A stretch of 64,000 nt of DNA from Edaphobacter sp. 4G125. GTDB taxonomy: Bacteria; Acidobacteriota; Terriglobia; Terriglobales; Acidobacteriaceae. The translations under genes and the position numbers were made by a program. The notes beneath the pieces were generated by a model. That model was not told the origin of the DNA and did no database searches. It saw only the letters and a list, made by a program, of their open reading frames with translations. Shown here piece after piece: positions 40,607-49,068 of the stretch. The stretch spans positions 4,027,501-4,091,500 of the forward strand of contig NZ_CP060393.1 in assembly GCF_014274685.1 (NCBI RefSeq), read 5' to 3'. Every line of letters begins with the position of its first letter. Position 1 is the stretch's first letter.

Positions 40607-43600
40607 TTAGAAGTACAGCTTGAGAGCAACCTGCATGATGCGTGGATCGCGAGCGGACGTAACGTAGCCAAAACCATTTATGCCCACGTTGTTCCAATTC
40701 CCGGAAGGCCCATTGAACTGGGCATGGTTAAAGATGTTAAACGCCTCGGCACGGAACTGTAGATAAGTCGATTCAGTGAAATCGAACTTACGTTGCAGCG
40801 CCAGGTCGGTGTTATTAATCCCTGGTCCATGGAAGAAGCGACGCCTGGAGTTTCCGAATTGCCCCAGCGGCTCCTGCGTGAAGAGCGTGGGGTCGAAGTA
40901 CGGTAGACCCTTGCGCGGATCTTTGTTGATGATGAGCTTGCCTGGAGTGTAGTCCGGAAGATCGGCACCCGTCCCGGTCAGGGACTGATCGTCATTTTTC
41001 GAAATGGTAATCGGCAAACCAGTAGCAAAGGTTGTGATGCCCGAGACCGACCATCCCCTGGCAAGGTAATACGCAATGCCTGACTGGCCGGGAGTCAATC
41101 GATCGAACGGAAGCTGCACCGTATAGCTGCCAACAAAGTTGTGAGTTACATCAAAGTTCGACAGACCCCAGCTCAGCGCAGGATTGAGTACATTGGTCTT
41201 ATCCGACTGCGCTGAGGCGTTGTCGAAGGAGCGGGAGAAGGTATAGCCCAACAGGAACTCGTAGCGTTTGCTGGAGTGTTGCAACGATGCCTGCAAAGAG
41301 TTGAAGCTGGAGCTCGACGTGGTGCGCATATAGGGATTCGAGCCGAAGTCCAGACCAAGGATGCGGGTGCCGTTGACGACCGTACCATCAGCCTTGATGT
41401 ACTGCTGGCTCTCATTGCCTGGCCCGCAATCGGTCTGGCCGGGAGCAAGCGCCGCTCCCCGCAATGCAAGGCAAAGTGCCGGATCACCCGGATTGGACTC
41501 TTCCTGTGTAATCAGTTTGCGGCCGACGTTGCCGACGTAATTCAGACTGAGTACAGTGCGGCTGCCGACGCTTCGCTGGACGCCAAGGTAAAAGCTCTGC
41601 ACGTAGGGCAAAACATTGTGGACATCGAAGAGCGCGGATCCGGAGATGGGGACGACCTGATCCCAGTTGAAGGTGGTATCGGGATTATCTTTGGAGACGT
41701 TAGTCGGCGGGAAGGCGAAGGGAAAGCGCTGCCCTTCATTATTGCCCGTTCCACGATCGATGTAGGGCGTCTCCAACATGGGCTGCACGGGGCTGGAGTA
41801 AAACAAACCATACGGAGCATCGCCGACTTCGATAAATCCCGTTGCATCCTGAATATTGGTGTAGAAGAAACCGTAACCGCCACGAATGGTGAAGTTGCCG
41901 GATCCTCCCGTGAGCTTGCCCAGGAAACCATCGCTCGCCGCAGGGGAATAGTTAAAGCCAAAGCGAGGAGCAAAGTTGTTGTAACGGATCGGAGCCAGGG
42001 TACGCGATACTCCAGGATCGCCCGGAACCAGGTAACCCTTGGGAGCCCCGGGAAAGACCACAGACTGTACACCCGGGATCAACGTCTCGAGTTTATTCTG
42101 GGTGTCGTACCAGGGAGTTGAGATCTCATACCGCAGGCCGAAGTTCACGGTGAGGTTCGTGAGGGCCCGCCAGGAATCCTGACCGAACGCACCGAAGTAG
42201 TGACTGCGCGAATCGAGGATCTGCGGACTGGCCTGAATAAAATTATTCGGAGCGCCAATCAGCATGTCCGAAAAGTCGCTTCCCGTCTCTTGTCCATTGA
42301 AACTGAACTGCCCATTCGCGGCGTAGTAGTTGCGTTCGTTAATTTGGTCGTAATGATAGTTGATGCCGTATTTCAGATTGTGGCGACCAATCGTCTGCGC
42401 GTAGGTCTCCAGCACCTGAAACATGTTGTTGTACTGGTTGAGAGTATCGACCGGCGTGCCGAAGTTGTAATTATTCAGTCCGATTGCGGGCACACCTGTA
42501 AGCGCAGGGTTGATGTTGGAGAGCCCACCCGCAGGGCCCCACGGCGTGGTGAAGCCGAGCGAGGCGAGCGAAACACCAGTGCCCTGCACCGGATTTCCCA
42601 GATGATTGATGATGCGCATGTAGGTGAACCGCAGATCGTTGACCGAGGTACCATGCACAGTGGTGGTAAGGCCAAGATTAATCATCTGCGCTCGGCCCTG
42701 ATTGGCTGAGGTAAAGCCAGGGATGTTGACTCCGCTGATATAGGGATCGTTGAGGGAGAACTGATCGATGAAGTAGTAACCAAAGAAGTTGCCGAAGCGC
42801 GTGTTGAGGTCGCCACGAATGCCTCCCTTGTTGTCGGTCAGGTGAGCGGACACCGCAGCGGTCGCAAAGACATCATCCCCTATATTGGCCTGAGGAATGT
42901 ATTGCAGTAGGTTTCCTGCAACAGGCGACCAGGCCGATTTGGGAATGTAGGCATTGGGAAAGACGCAGGTGGCCGAAGTACAGCCTGGGACATAATAGGG
43001 TTCATTTGCCGTGACCGGATAGCCAAGGCGGTTGGAAAGCACCTGGGCCCAGCCTGCACCGTAAACAACACCGGCGGTCAGCGGAGATTTGTCGCTTGTA
43101 TCAAAATAACCATTACGATTGTCCGCCGAGGGCACCTGAAATCTCTGCGTGGCACCCTTGATCTGCCGAGTCCCCTGGTAATCGGCGAAGAAAAAGGCCT
43201 TGTCCTTGCGGATAGGACCGCCGATGGTGCCCCCAAAGATGTTCTGGATAAAGACGCCTCGCTGGTTAGCGGGGGCAAAGTAGTTCGCTGAATCGAGATC
43301 GGTATTGCGCAGAAAATCGAACGCATTGCCATGGAAACGGTTCGTACCCGATTTGGTTACAACATTGATCACGCCGCCGCTGAAGTTTCCATACTCTGCA
43401 TCGAAGTTGTTGGTCAGGATACGGAACTCGGCGATGGAGTCGAGGTTCGGGATAATCGCCGCGCCATTGTAGACTCCCTCGTTGGCGTCGGCACCGTTGA
43501 TCATGTAGCCGTTAGAGGCCTCGCGGCCACCGTTGATCGACACGTTGCCTGGATCGAGATCACCAGATACAGTGCGTCCCGCCTCCGAGGTCCCTTTATA

Positions 43601-44095
43601 GGGAGAGACACCGGGTTGCAATGAAAGCAGATCGGTGAAGGAGCGGCCGTTGAGCGGAACAGAGGTCATCTTGGTACTCTCAATGACCTGGCCGAGTTGT
43701 GTGGTCTGCGTCTCCACTTGCAACTCGTCTGCAGTTACTTCCTGGATCTGATTTGTGGTGCCGACCTGAACGGTGATGTTGATATTGATGGCGGAATTGG
43801 CGTCGACCTTGATGTTTTTACTCTCGAACGTGCGGAATCCTGCCGGTGCAGTGGAAAGCGTGTAGACACCGACATTGAGTGCGGGAAAGGTGTAATAACC
43901 GGTCCCGTTGGTGGTGACGACTTGCGTAATGCCAGTCGCCTCATTGCGTACCGTCACTTGCGCCCCGGGGATTGCGGCACCGCTCGGGTCGAGGACGTTG
44001 CCCGAGATAGATCCCGTAATCGCTGCATATAGCGGCAAAGACCCCAGAACAAGGACAAGACACGCCAGCATAATCCTGCGAATACACAGAAGCAT
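40607..44095 (-). CDS. TonB-dependent outer-membrane receptor with carboxypeptidase-regulatory domain
   Basis: A 1162-residue Oar-like receptor. A signal peptide (about 1-24) precedes a CarboxypepD_reg domain (25-110, GSISGNVLDPSGAAIPGAQV) and then the TonB plug (about 115-240; IESTKMTSVPLNGRSFTDLL, GVINVVTKSGTNRFHG). The rest is a 22-strand barrel ending in an aromatic C-terminal residue (ALKLYF), the outer-membrane insertion signal. Acidobacteria use such receptors for import of oligosaccharides or metal chelates. AAGGAG lies 6 bases before the ATG. Its place between the PQQ dehydrogenase operon and the DUF4380 gene suggests it imports the substrate of that pathway. Confidence 0.93.
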   Translation of the reverse strand: MLLCIRRIMLACLVLVLGSLPLYAAITGSISGNVLDPSGAAIPGAQVTVRNEATGITQVVTTNGTGYYTFPALNVGVYTLSTAPAGFRTFESKNIKVDANSAININITVQVGTTNQIQEVTADELQVETQTTQLGQVIESTKMTSVPLNGRSFTDLLSLQPGVSPYKGTSEAGRTVSGDLDPGNVSINGGREASNGYMINGADANEGVYNGAAIIPNLDSIAEFRILTNNFDAEYGNFSGGVINVVTKSGTNRFHGNAFDFLRNTDLDSANYFAPANQRGVFIQNIFGGTIGGPIRKDKAFFFADYQGTRQIKGATQRFQVPSADNRNGYFDTSDKSPLTAGVVYGAGWAQVLSNRLGYPVTANEPYYVPGCTSATCVFPNAYIPKSAWSPVAGNLLQYIPQANIGDDVFATAAVSAHLTDNKGGIRGDLNTRFGNFFGYYFIDQFSLNDPYISGVNIPGFTSANQGRAQMINLGLTTTVHGTSVNDLRFTYMRIINHLGNPVQGTGVSLASLGFTTPWGPAGGLSNINPALTGVPAIGLNNYNFGTPVDTLNQYNNMFQVLETYAQTIGRHNLKYGINYHYDQINERNYYAANGQFSFNGQETGSDFSDMLIGAPNNFIQASPQILDSRSHYFGAFGQDSWRALTNLTVNFGLRYEISTPWYDTQNKLETLIPGVQSVVFPGAPKGYLVPGDPGVSRTLAPIRYNNFAPRFGFNYSPAASDGFLGKLTGGSGNFTIRGGYGFFYTNIQDATGFIEVGDAPYGLFYSSPVQPMLETPYIDRGTGNNEGQRFPFAFPPTNVSKDNPDTTFNWDQVVPISGSALFDVHNVLPYVQSFYLGVQRSVGSRTVLSLNYVGNVGRKLITQEESNPGDPALCLALRGAALAPGQTDCGPGNESQQYIKADGTVVNGTRILGLDFGSNPYMRTTSSSSFNSLQASLQHSSKRYEFLLGYTFSRSFDNASAQSDKTNVLNPALSWGLSNFDVTHNFVGSYTVQLPFDRLTPGQSGIAYYLARGWSVSGITTFATGLPITISKNDDQSLTGTGADLPDYTPGKLIINKDPRKGLPYFDPTLFTQEPLGQFGNSRRRFFHGPGINNTDLALQRKFDFTESTYLQFRAEAFNIFNHAQFNGPSGNWNNVGINGFGYVTSARDPRIMQVALKLYF

Positions 44096-44301
44096 GGAAC
44101 TCTCCTTGATAAGTCGTTTTTACTTTTCTGTAAAACCCTGGAACGGAAAACGACAAAGAGACAAAGAATCATGCTCTCGACCATGCTTTTCTGCAGGTCG
44201 AGTGTGATCCTGGAGCGTCGTGGCTCCGTGAGCCGCTGGTGGGCTCTCAATATGCGGCGAGACGTGGCCGCGGGGTGAAATCAATCATGGGAAGGACCGT
44301 A

Positions 44302-46008
44302 CTATCTGGACGTACCTCCCGAAACGTCGTGTCTACCCTGTGCCTGCTGGGGCAGTGAAAAGCTGAAGAGGTCGTTTCCAGCAGCGACGGCAAAATACTG
44401 GACACCATCGACTGCGTAGCTCATCGGCGAAGCATGAACATGTTGACCGAGATTAAAGTGCCAGAGCGATTTCCCTGTAGTTCCATCCACTACTTCGAAC
44501 TCCTGGGCATCGTTGCCGAAGATCACCAGCCCCGTGGCAGTGCTCATCGCTCCTGCGAAGGAGTGGGTATCCCCGGTCTGTGCATAGCGCCATGCGAACT
44601 TATCCGTCACAGGGTCATATGCGTTGAGGTACTTTTTGTTGCGCTCTGTGGGTAAATGGGCGGCTCCGGTCGAGTAGTAAGCCTTTCCTTCGGCAAAGTC
44701 CTCGGTCTTGGCTCGAAAGACGCTGCAATCATCAAGCGACAGGAAGTAGAACATCCGGGTGTGTTCATTCCAGGTAGGCGAGTACCAGTTCGTAGCGCCG
44801 GCATAGCTGGGACACATGCGCGTTCCTTCCGCGCTGGGCACTAAGTCCGTCCGAATGGGCCGCCCCTTCGCATCGATTCCCTTCGCCCAATTGAGCGTCT
44901 GCGCAAACTGAGTCGCCTGAAGAAACTCTCCCGATTCGCGGTCGAGCACATAGATAAAACCATTCCGGTTGGCCTGGAGGAGCAACTTACGCGGCTTGCC
45001 TTTGAAGGCCATATCGATGAGCACAGGTGTTTCGGTAGCGTCGTAGTCGTTGAGATCGTGAGGCGTGAACTGAAAGTGCCATTTGAGCTTCCCCGTATCG
45101 GGGTCGAGCGCGAGCACACAGTTGGTGTAGAGATTGTCGCCTTCGCGCACCGTACCATCGAAGTCAGGCGAAGGATTGCCCGTAGTCCAATAGATCGTAT
45201 TGAGAGCAGGATCATAGGCGCCAGGCATCCACGTTGTGCCACCGCCATGTTTGTAGATGTCTCCCTTGGGCCAGGTCTCGGAGCCGGGCTCGCCGGGAGC
45301 AGGAATCGTCCAGAAGCGCCAAGCCTCTTTGCCAGTTTTTGCATCGAAAGCCACGACAAAGCCGCGCACACCATCATCGCCGCCAGAGGTCCCAACGAGT
45401 ACCTTGTCTTTGACAACAAGAGGGGCACTGGTCGCACCGTAGTTGCGATTGTCCTGAGCGTAAGCGACATCCCAAAGCAGGTTCCCGGATCGTGCATCAA
45501 GGCAGAGCAGATGCGCATTATCCGTCTGCATATAGAGCCGGGTACCAAGTATGGCCACGCCGCGGTTGATATGACCTGAAGCATCATCGATAAGCCCCTG
45601 AGTTACGGGGCGAGTATGGTGCCAGAGTACTTTGCCGGTCGCAGCATCCAGCGCGTAGGCATCGTTGGATCCGGTCATATACATAACGCCATCGACCACA
45701 AGAGGCGTTGCCTCGAGAATGCCTGCATTACGACTATGAAAGACCCACCGGGCCTGCAGCTGCGCGACATTCGACCGGTTGATCTGCGTGAGACTGGTGT
45801 AGCGTCGGCCCGTATAGTCGCCATTATAGGAAGGCCAGTTGTCGGCAAGCGCGGTATTGCGAAGCATCTCGTGCGTTACGAGATCGTCCGCCCCGGTCGA
45901 TACCTGGTGAGGCGCCTTCACCTGTGCTGCCGCGCAAGTAGCGAGAGCAAGGCCCACAACCAGGCTACGGGCAGTATGGCCAACGATGCGGCGAGGGTAA
46001 GCTCTCAC
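44302..46008 (-). CDS. PQQ-dependent dehydrogenase (acidobacterial ADH-like)
   Basis: A 568-residue periplasmic quinoprotein with a signal peptide (about 1-28) and an eight-bladed propeller (blades ending in Trp, e.g. LDAATGKVLWH). It oxidises alcohols or aldose sugars using PQQ. Cofactor-site landmarks are GNPSPDFDG with Asn278, FTPHDLNDYDATE with Asp321 as the expected catalytic base, and GTSGGDDGVRGFV with Asp211 where methanol dehydrogenases have Glu. No vicinal Cys-Cys disulfide is seen; GH at about 145-146 stands there. No cytochrome domain is fused. The start codon is GTG, overlapping the SMP-30 stop (GTGA). Upstream genes encode the probable electron acceptor and the lactonase. Confidence 0.88.
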   Translation of the reverse strand: MRAYPRRIVGHTARSLVVGLALATCAAAQVKAPHQVSTGADDLVTHEMLRNTALADNWPSYNGDYTGRRYTSLTQINRSNVAQLQARWVFHSRNAGILEATPLVVDGVMYMTGSNDAYALDAATGKVLWHHTRPVTQGLIDDASGHINRGVAILGTRLYMQTDNAHLLCLDARSGNLLWDVAYAQDNRNYGATSAPLVVKDKVLVGTSGGDDGVRGFVVAFDAKTGKEAWRFWTIPAPGEPGSETWPKGDIYKHGGGTTWMPGAYDPALNTIYWTTGNPSPDFDGTVREGDNLYTNCVLALDPDTGKLKWHFQFTPHDLNDYDATETPVLIDMAFKGKPRKLLLQANRNGFIYVLDRESGEFLQATQFAQTLNWAKGIDAKGRPIRTDLVPSAEGTRMCPSYAGATNWYSPTWNEHTRMFYFLSLDDCSVFRAKTEDFAEGKAYYSTGAAHLPTERNKKYLNAYDPVTDKFAWRYAQTGDTHSFAGAMSTATGLVIFGNDAQEFEVVDGTTGKSLWHFNLGQHVHASPMSYAVDGVQYFAVAAGNDLFSFSLPQQAQGRHDVSGGTSR

Positions 46009-47000
46009 TTCTTCTCCTTCGGTTCAGCGTAGGGTAGGTAGCCGGCAACCTTCATCTTGAGCGTGTAGACCTTAGGCCCAGCGGTAATCCACATGGTGGA
46101 ACGGTCTTCGCCGCCCCAGGTGAGATTGGCCGCGGTCGTGGGAAGCAGAATGCGCCCCAGCCGCTTTCCTTCCGGGCTCCATACCCAGATTCCTCCCGGT
46201 CCGGTAACGTAGAGATTGCCTTTACGGTCGAACTTCATCCCATCGGGAACGCCAGGCGCGTCTGTACTCTTCTCTTCAGCGAAGAGAACGCCATCAGAGA
46301 CCGTGCCCTCTTTATGGAAGGTGTAGCGCCATATCTCTTTGCGTTCAGTATCGTCGACGAAGAGATATCGGCCGTCAGGCGAAAACGCGAGCCCGTTGGG
46401 CTGAGACAGGTCCCGCACCAACAGTGTGAGCGTTCCATCCGAGGCAAGACGATAGACACCTTTCCAGGGTGTCTCCTGTTTTTCTCCCTTAACCAGATCC
46501 AGCGTGGGATCGGTAAAGTAGAGCGCGCCATCGGGGCCGAGCGTAACGTCGTTCGGGCTGTTGAGACGCATCCCCTGGTAACGGTCGGCGATCACGGTGT
46601 AGCTCTTCTCATCCGGCGAAAGCCGGATCAAGGAACGCAACACACTGGCCGTCACGATAACCCGCCGTTGCTGGTCAAGCGTATTGCCGTCCGGGTCGCC
46701 GAGTTTCATGATGGTCTCGTGATGGCCATCGGGGTAAAGCCGACAAAGCTCGTTGGTGACTTCGTCGCTGACAATCAGAGTTCCGCCCGGTTCCCATATA
46801 GGACCTTCGGTGAATCCGAAGCCGGAGCCCACGGTCACCAACTGCGCGTCCTTTGCAACCAGCGACCAGAACTCTGGCGAATCCGCCTCCAGCGAGAAAC
46901 TGCGTTGCCTCCGTTGCGCAGCAAGATTCGCGGCCGCCAGGCACGATAGGGCTACGGCAAGGGAAACGACACGCCAGCGGTGCATCTTCGAGCGAAGCAT
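46005..47000 (-). CDS. SMP-30/gluconolactonase-family protein, exported
   Basis: A 331-residue protein with signal peptide and a six-bladed SMP-30 propeller. Family motifs include GFTEGPIWEPGGTLIVSDEV (metal-binding Glu), LNSPNDVTLGPDGALYFTDP (Asn and Asp ligands) and FSPDGRYLFVDDTERKEIW. Such enzymes open sugar lactones, the product of PQQ sugar oxidation, which fits the neighbours. The ATG at 47000 is preferred; an in-frame TTG at 47006 overlapping the cytochrome stop would add two residues. The gene is packed between the cytochrome c and PQQ dehydrogenase genes with a 2-base gap and a 4-base overlap. Confidence 0.9.
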   Translation of the reverse strand: MLRSKMHRWRVVSLAVALSCLAAANLAAQRRQRSFSLEADSPEFWSLVAKDAQLVTVGSGFGFTEGPIWEPGGTLIVSDEVTNELCRLYPDGHHETIMKLGDPDGNTLDQQRRVIVTASVLRSLIRLSPDEKSYTVIADRYQGMRLNSPNDVTLGPDGALYFTDPTLDLVKGEKQETPWKGVYRLASDGTLTLLVRDLSQPNGLAFSPDGRYLFVDDTERKEIWRYTFHKEGTVSDGVLFAEEKSTDAPGVPDGMKFDRKGNLYVTGPGGIWVWSPEGKRLGRILLPTTAANLTWGGEDRSTMWITAGPKVYTLKMKVAGYLPYAEPKEKK

Positions 47001-47002
47001 GG

Positions 47003-47806
47003 TCAATCTGCCTTTGATCGTCTGCGACGGGATGAGGGATCGATCGGGTCAGCGGAACGCACAAGAAACGTGACGATATCGTCGATCTGAGCCGACGAGA
47101 GACGGCTACCGTAATCGGCGGGCATCAGCGAGTGTCCAGTATGCGTGAGCTTTTTGAGGCTGGACTTTGTAAAACGACGATAGCGTCCATTCTGTAGCTG
47201 TACAACGATGTTGAAGTTGTCCTCGGAGCGCAGAACGCCGCGAAGCGATTCGCCACGCAAGGTGGTGAATTCGACGACCTCGGAACCGGGTGTCACAAAG
47301 GTTTCGGGACCAACGATTGCGGCTCGAATACGCTCAGGTGCAATGCCGCTCCCATAATCAGAGAGATCACTGGCAAGAAAACCGCCCTCGCCATGCATCA
47401 TATGGCATGAGGAACAATCTGCTTTCCCAAAGAAAAGCGCGCGACCCGAGGCCTGGTCACCGGTAAGCTTTACGTCGGTTGTTGTCTTCCCCTGCAACTG
47501 ACGAAGGAAGGCCACAACATCGCGAATCCCATCATCGCCAAGAAAACCAAAGGCCGGCATACCCGAACCGGTAATCCCATTACGGATAAAACCAGCGAGA
47601 TCTTTGTCTGTCAGCGAGACGATATTGCGCGCCGTCGCAATATTCGGAGCGCGTTCGCCGCCACGGCCATCCGAACCGTGACATCCAGCACAGTTGGTTG
47701 AAAAGGTCTTGCTCCCCGCCGCCACATCGACCTGAGCACACAAATAAGGTGTGGGGAGCAGAGCAATAGCGAATACAGCTAGAGCGTGACGGAACCTGTT
47801 TTTCAT
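47003..47806 (-). CDS. Diheme c-type cytochrome, exported
   Basis: A 267-residue protein with signal peptide and two c-heme motifs: CAGCH at 39-43 and CSSCH at 131-135. Candidate axial Met residues lie in GSGMPAFG (about 83) and LMPADYG near the C-terminus. The length and two-domain layout match membrane-loose diheme cytochromes that accept electrons from PQQ dehydrogenases. It is the first gene of the cytochrome-SMP-30-PQQ operon, reading cytochrome, lactonase, dehydrogenase. A basic C-terminal tail (RRRRSK) is unusual. Confidence 0.92.
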   Translation of the reverse strand: MKNRFRHALAVFAIALLPTPYLCAQVDVAAGSKTFSTNCAGCHGSDGRGGERAPNIATARNIVSLTDKDLAGFIRNGITGSGMPAFGFLGDDGIRDVVAFLRQLQGKTTTDVKLTGDQASGRALFFGKADCSSCHMMHGEGGFLASDLSDYGSGIAPERIRAAIVGPETFVTPGSEVVEFTTLRGESLRGVLRSEDNFNIVVQLQNGRYRRFTKSSLKKLTHTGHSLMPADYGSRLSSAQIDDIVTFLVRSADPIDPSSRRRRSKAD

Positions 47807-48076
47807 TCGAGCCTGCCCTTTCAGGGCTATTGCTTGTTTACAACAAGATTTCTAAAGCAAACTATTGACTGCCGCCTTATAACACCCGAAGACAAACGGG
47901 AATGAATCAGCGACAGACCGTAGATCGCTACTCGCCAGTTACGCATCGATTCCTAAGCTGCCTGATCACGTTAAACCGCAATGAAAACTGTTGTCATCAG
48001 CCAGATGATCGTCTTCGGATTAGGCAATTTGACCTATCAGCCAGACGAGCGATCTATTCTCCGAGTTCAAGATGCA
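47807..48076. promoter_or_regulatory. Promoter region of the cytochrome-lactonase-PQQ operon
   Basis: The imperfect palindrome CTTGTTTACAACAAG (47833-47847, five-base arms CTTGT/ACAAG) sits 26 bases before the operon start codon, an operator-like position. The remaining sequence to the hairpin at 48077 shows no gene. It differs from the TGAGACGTCTCA sites near the LacI gene, so another regulator would be involved. Confidence 0.4.
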
Positions 48077-48106
48077 AGAAGGGAGGCTCTCTAGAGCCTC
48101 CCTTCT
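48077..48106. terminator. Perfect 14-bp hairpin downstream of the cytochrome-HhH gene
   Basis: AGAAGGGAGGCTCT and AGAGCCTCCCTTCT pair fully around CT. It lies 26 bases past the minus-strand stop at 48132. A T tract is lacking on either side, but stem stability is very high. Confidence 0.65.
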
Positions 48107-48131
48107 CTGTAGTATGTCCGGAAGTCAAATC

Positions 48132-48695
48132 TTATTGAAAAGTCATGCGATTGCGACGGGCATCGACATCACTCGCATTCAGGTCAGGAACGTGCTTGAC
48201 GTCATCGGACGTCTTGAAAGCTCCATTCTTTTCCCTGTAAGCCACGATACTCTCAGCCTGCTTAGTCGTGAAACCCAACTGCGACTCCAGTTCACTGGCC
48301 GTCGCCTTGTTCATATTGATCTTCTTCGTGACCGGTGGAAAGTTCTTCACTAGATAGTCGAGGATCTCGGTAAACTCTTCATCCGAAGCTGAAGCGCCCA
48401 TCCCTGCCATCTTGGTGAGAGTATCTTCCCATCCATCGCGGGTCTGTCCATTAGCGACCACGTTGGTCGGGGAATGACATTTGCTGCAAACACGAACAAG
48501 GGTATCCTTCCCCGGCCCATCCGGTAACACCGCATACTGGGAGTTGCTCTTCTGTTGCGCCGCAGCCGGAGGAGCAGCCTGCTGCAAAGTGGGAGCAGCC
48601 AATGCCGCCGAGGACGCAATGGCGATTCCCGCCCCAAGAAAAAGAACCCCACACCAAACCGCCCGTAAAGCTCCTGACCTCTTCTTCTTCATCAT
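48132..48695 (-). CDS. Exported cytochrome c fused to a helix-hairpin-helix domain
   Basis: A 187-residue protein. A signal peptide ends near residue 33 and an Ala/Pro/Gln-rich spacer follows. A single c-heme motif CSKCH at 70-74 lies in a small cytochrome domain (about 60-122). A ComEA-like helix-hairpin-helix domain (about 126-187) carries INMNKATASELESQLGF and AESIVAYREKNGAFKTSDDV. ComEA-type domains bind DNA non-specifically in the periplasm during uptake or contact other proteins. Joining one to a heme domain is uncommon and its purpose is unknown. It has its own hairpin terminator and is divergent from the LacI gene. Confidence 0.87.
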   Translation of the reverse strand: MMKKKRSGALRAVWCGVLFLGAGIAIASSAALAAPTLQQAAPPAAAQQKSNSQYAVLPDGPGKDTLVRVCSKCHSPTNVVANGQTRDGWEDTLTKMAGMGASASDEEFTEILDYLVKNFPPVTKKINMNKATASELESQLGFTTKQAESIVAYREKNGAFKTSDDVKHVPDLNASDVDARRNRMTFQ

Positions 48696-48872
48696 GGGTT
48701 ACAACAATCCCTTCTTTGCGATCAGCCGCTGGGGGCATCGCCGATTCGAATTCATTTTAACGGCTATTTGGCGAAATCTCCTGACGTCCCCTGGATTTGT
48801 CGAACATCTCTTCTACGAACTTCAGCAATCCATCCGTCGAATCCTCTTGCTTCTACATGCAGAAATGGTTTT
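48696..48872. promoter_or_regulatory. Gene-free stretch upstream of the LacI operator
   Basis: The divergent region between the cytochrome-HhH and lacI-like genes spans 48696-49068. It contains no gene-like frame of convincing composition. Only the operator at 48873-48888 stands out. Confidence 0.35.
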
Positions 48873-48888
48873 AATGAGACGTCTCATT
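48873..48888. promoter_or_regulatory. LacI-type operator, site 1
   Basis: A perfect 16-bp palindrome AATGAGACGTCTCATT with central CG, the usual pattern for LacI/GalR proteins. It lies 180 bases before the LacI start codon and probably serves autoregulation. The inner 12 bases recur at 50168-50179 in front of the ABC importer. Confidence 0.75.
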
Positions 48889-49068
48889 TCGTGTCGAAAT
48901 GCTACTGTTCTGACGAAAGAGCTGTCAAGATGACCATCGGGCTACCGGAAGCCTTTCGTCCTGAATCTTCTGTATATTTAGTTTGCCTTTTTAGAATCGC
49001 CGCTCAGAGCCTCGAATCAAACGACTTATCGGCGACAATTAAAAGCATTTGATGCAGGATTCCTGACT

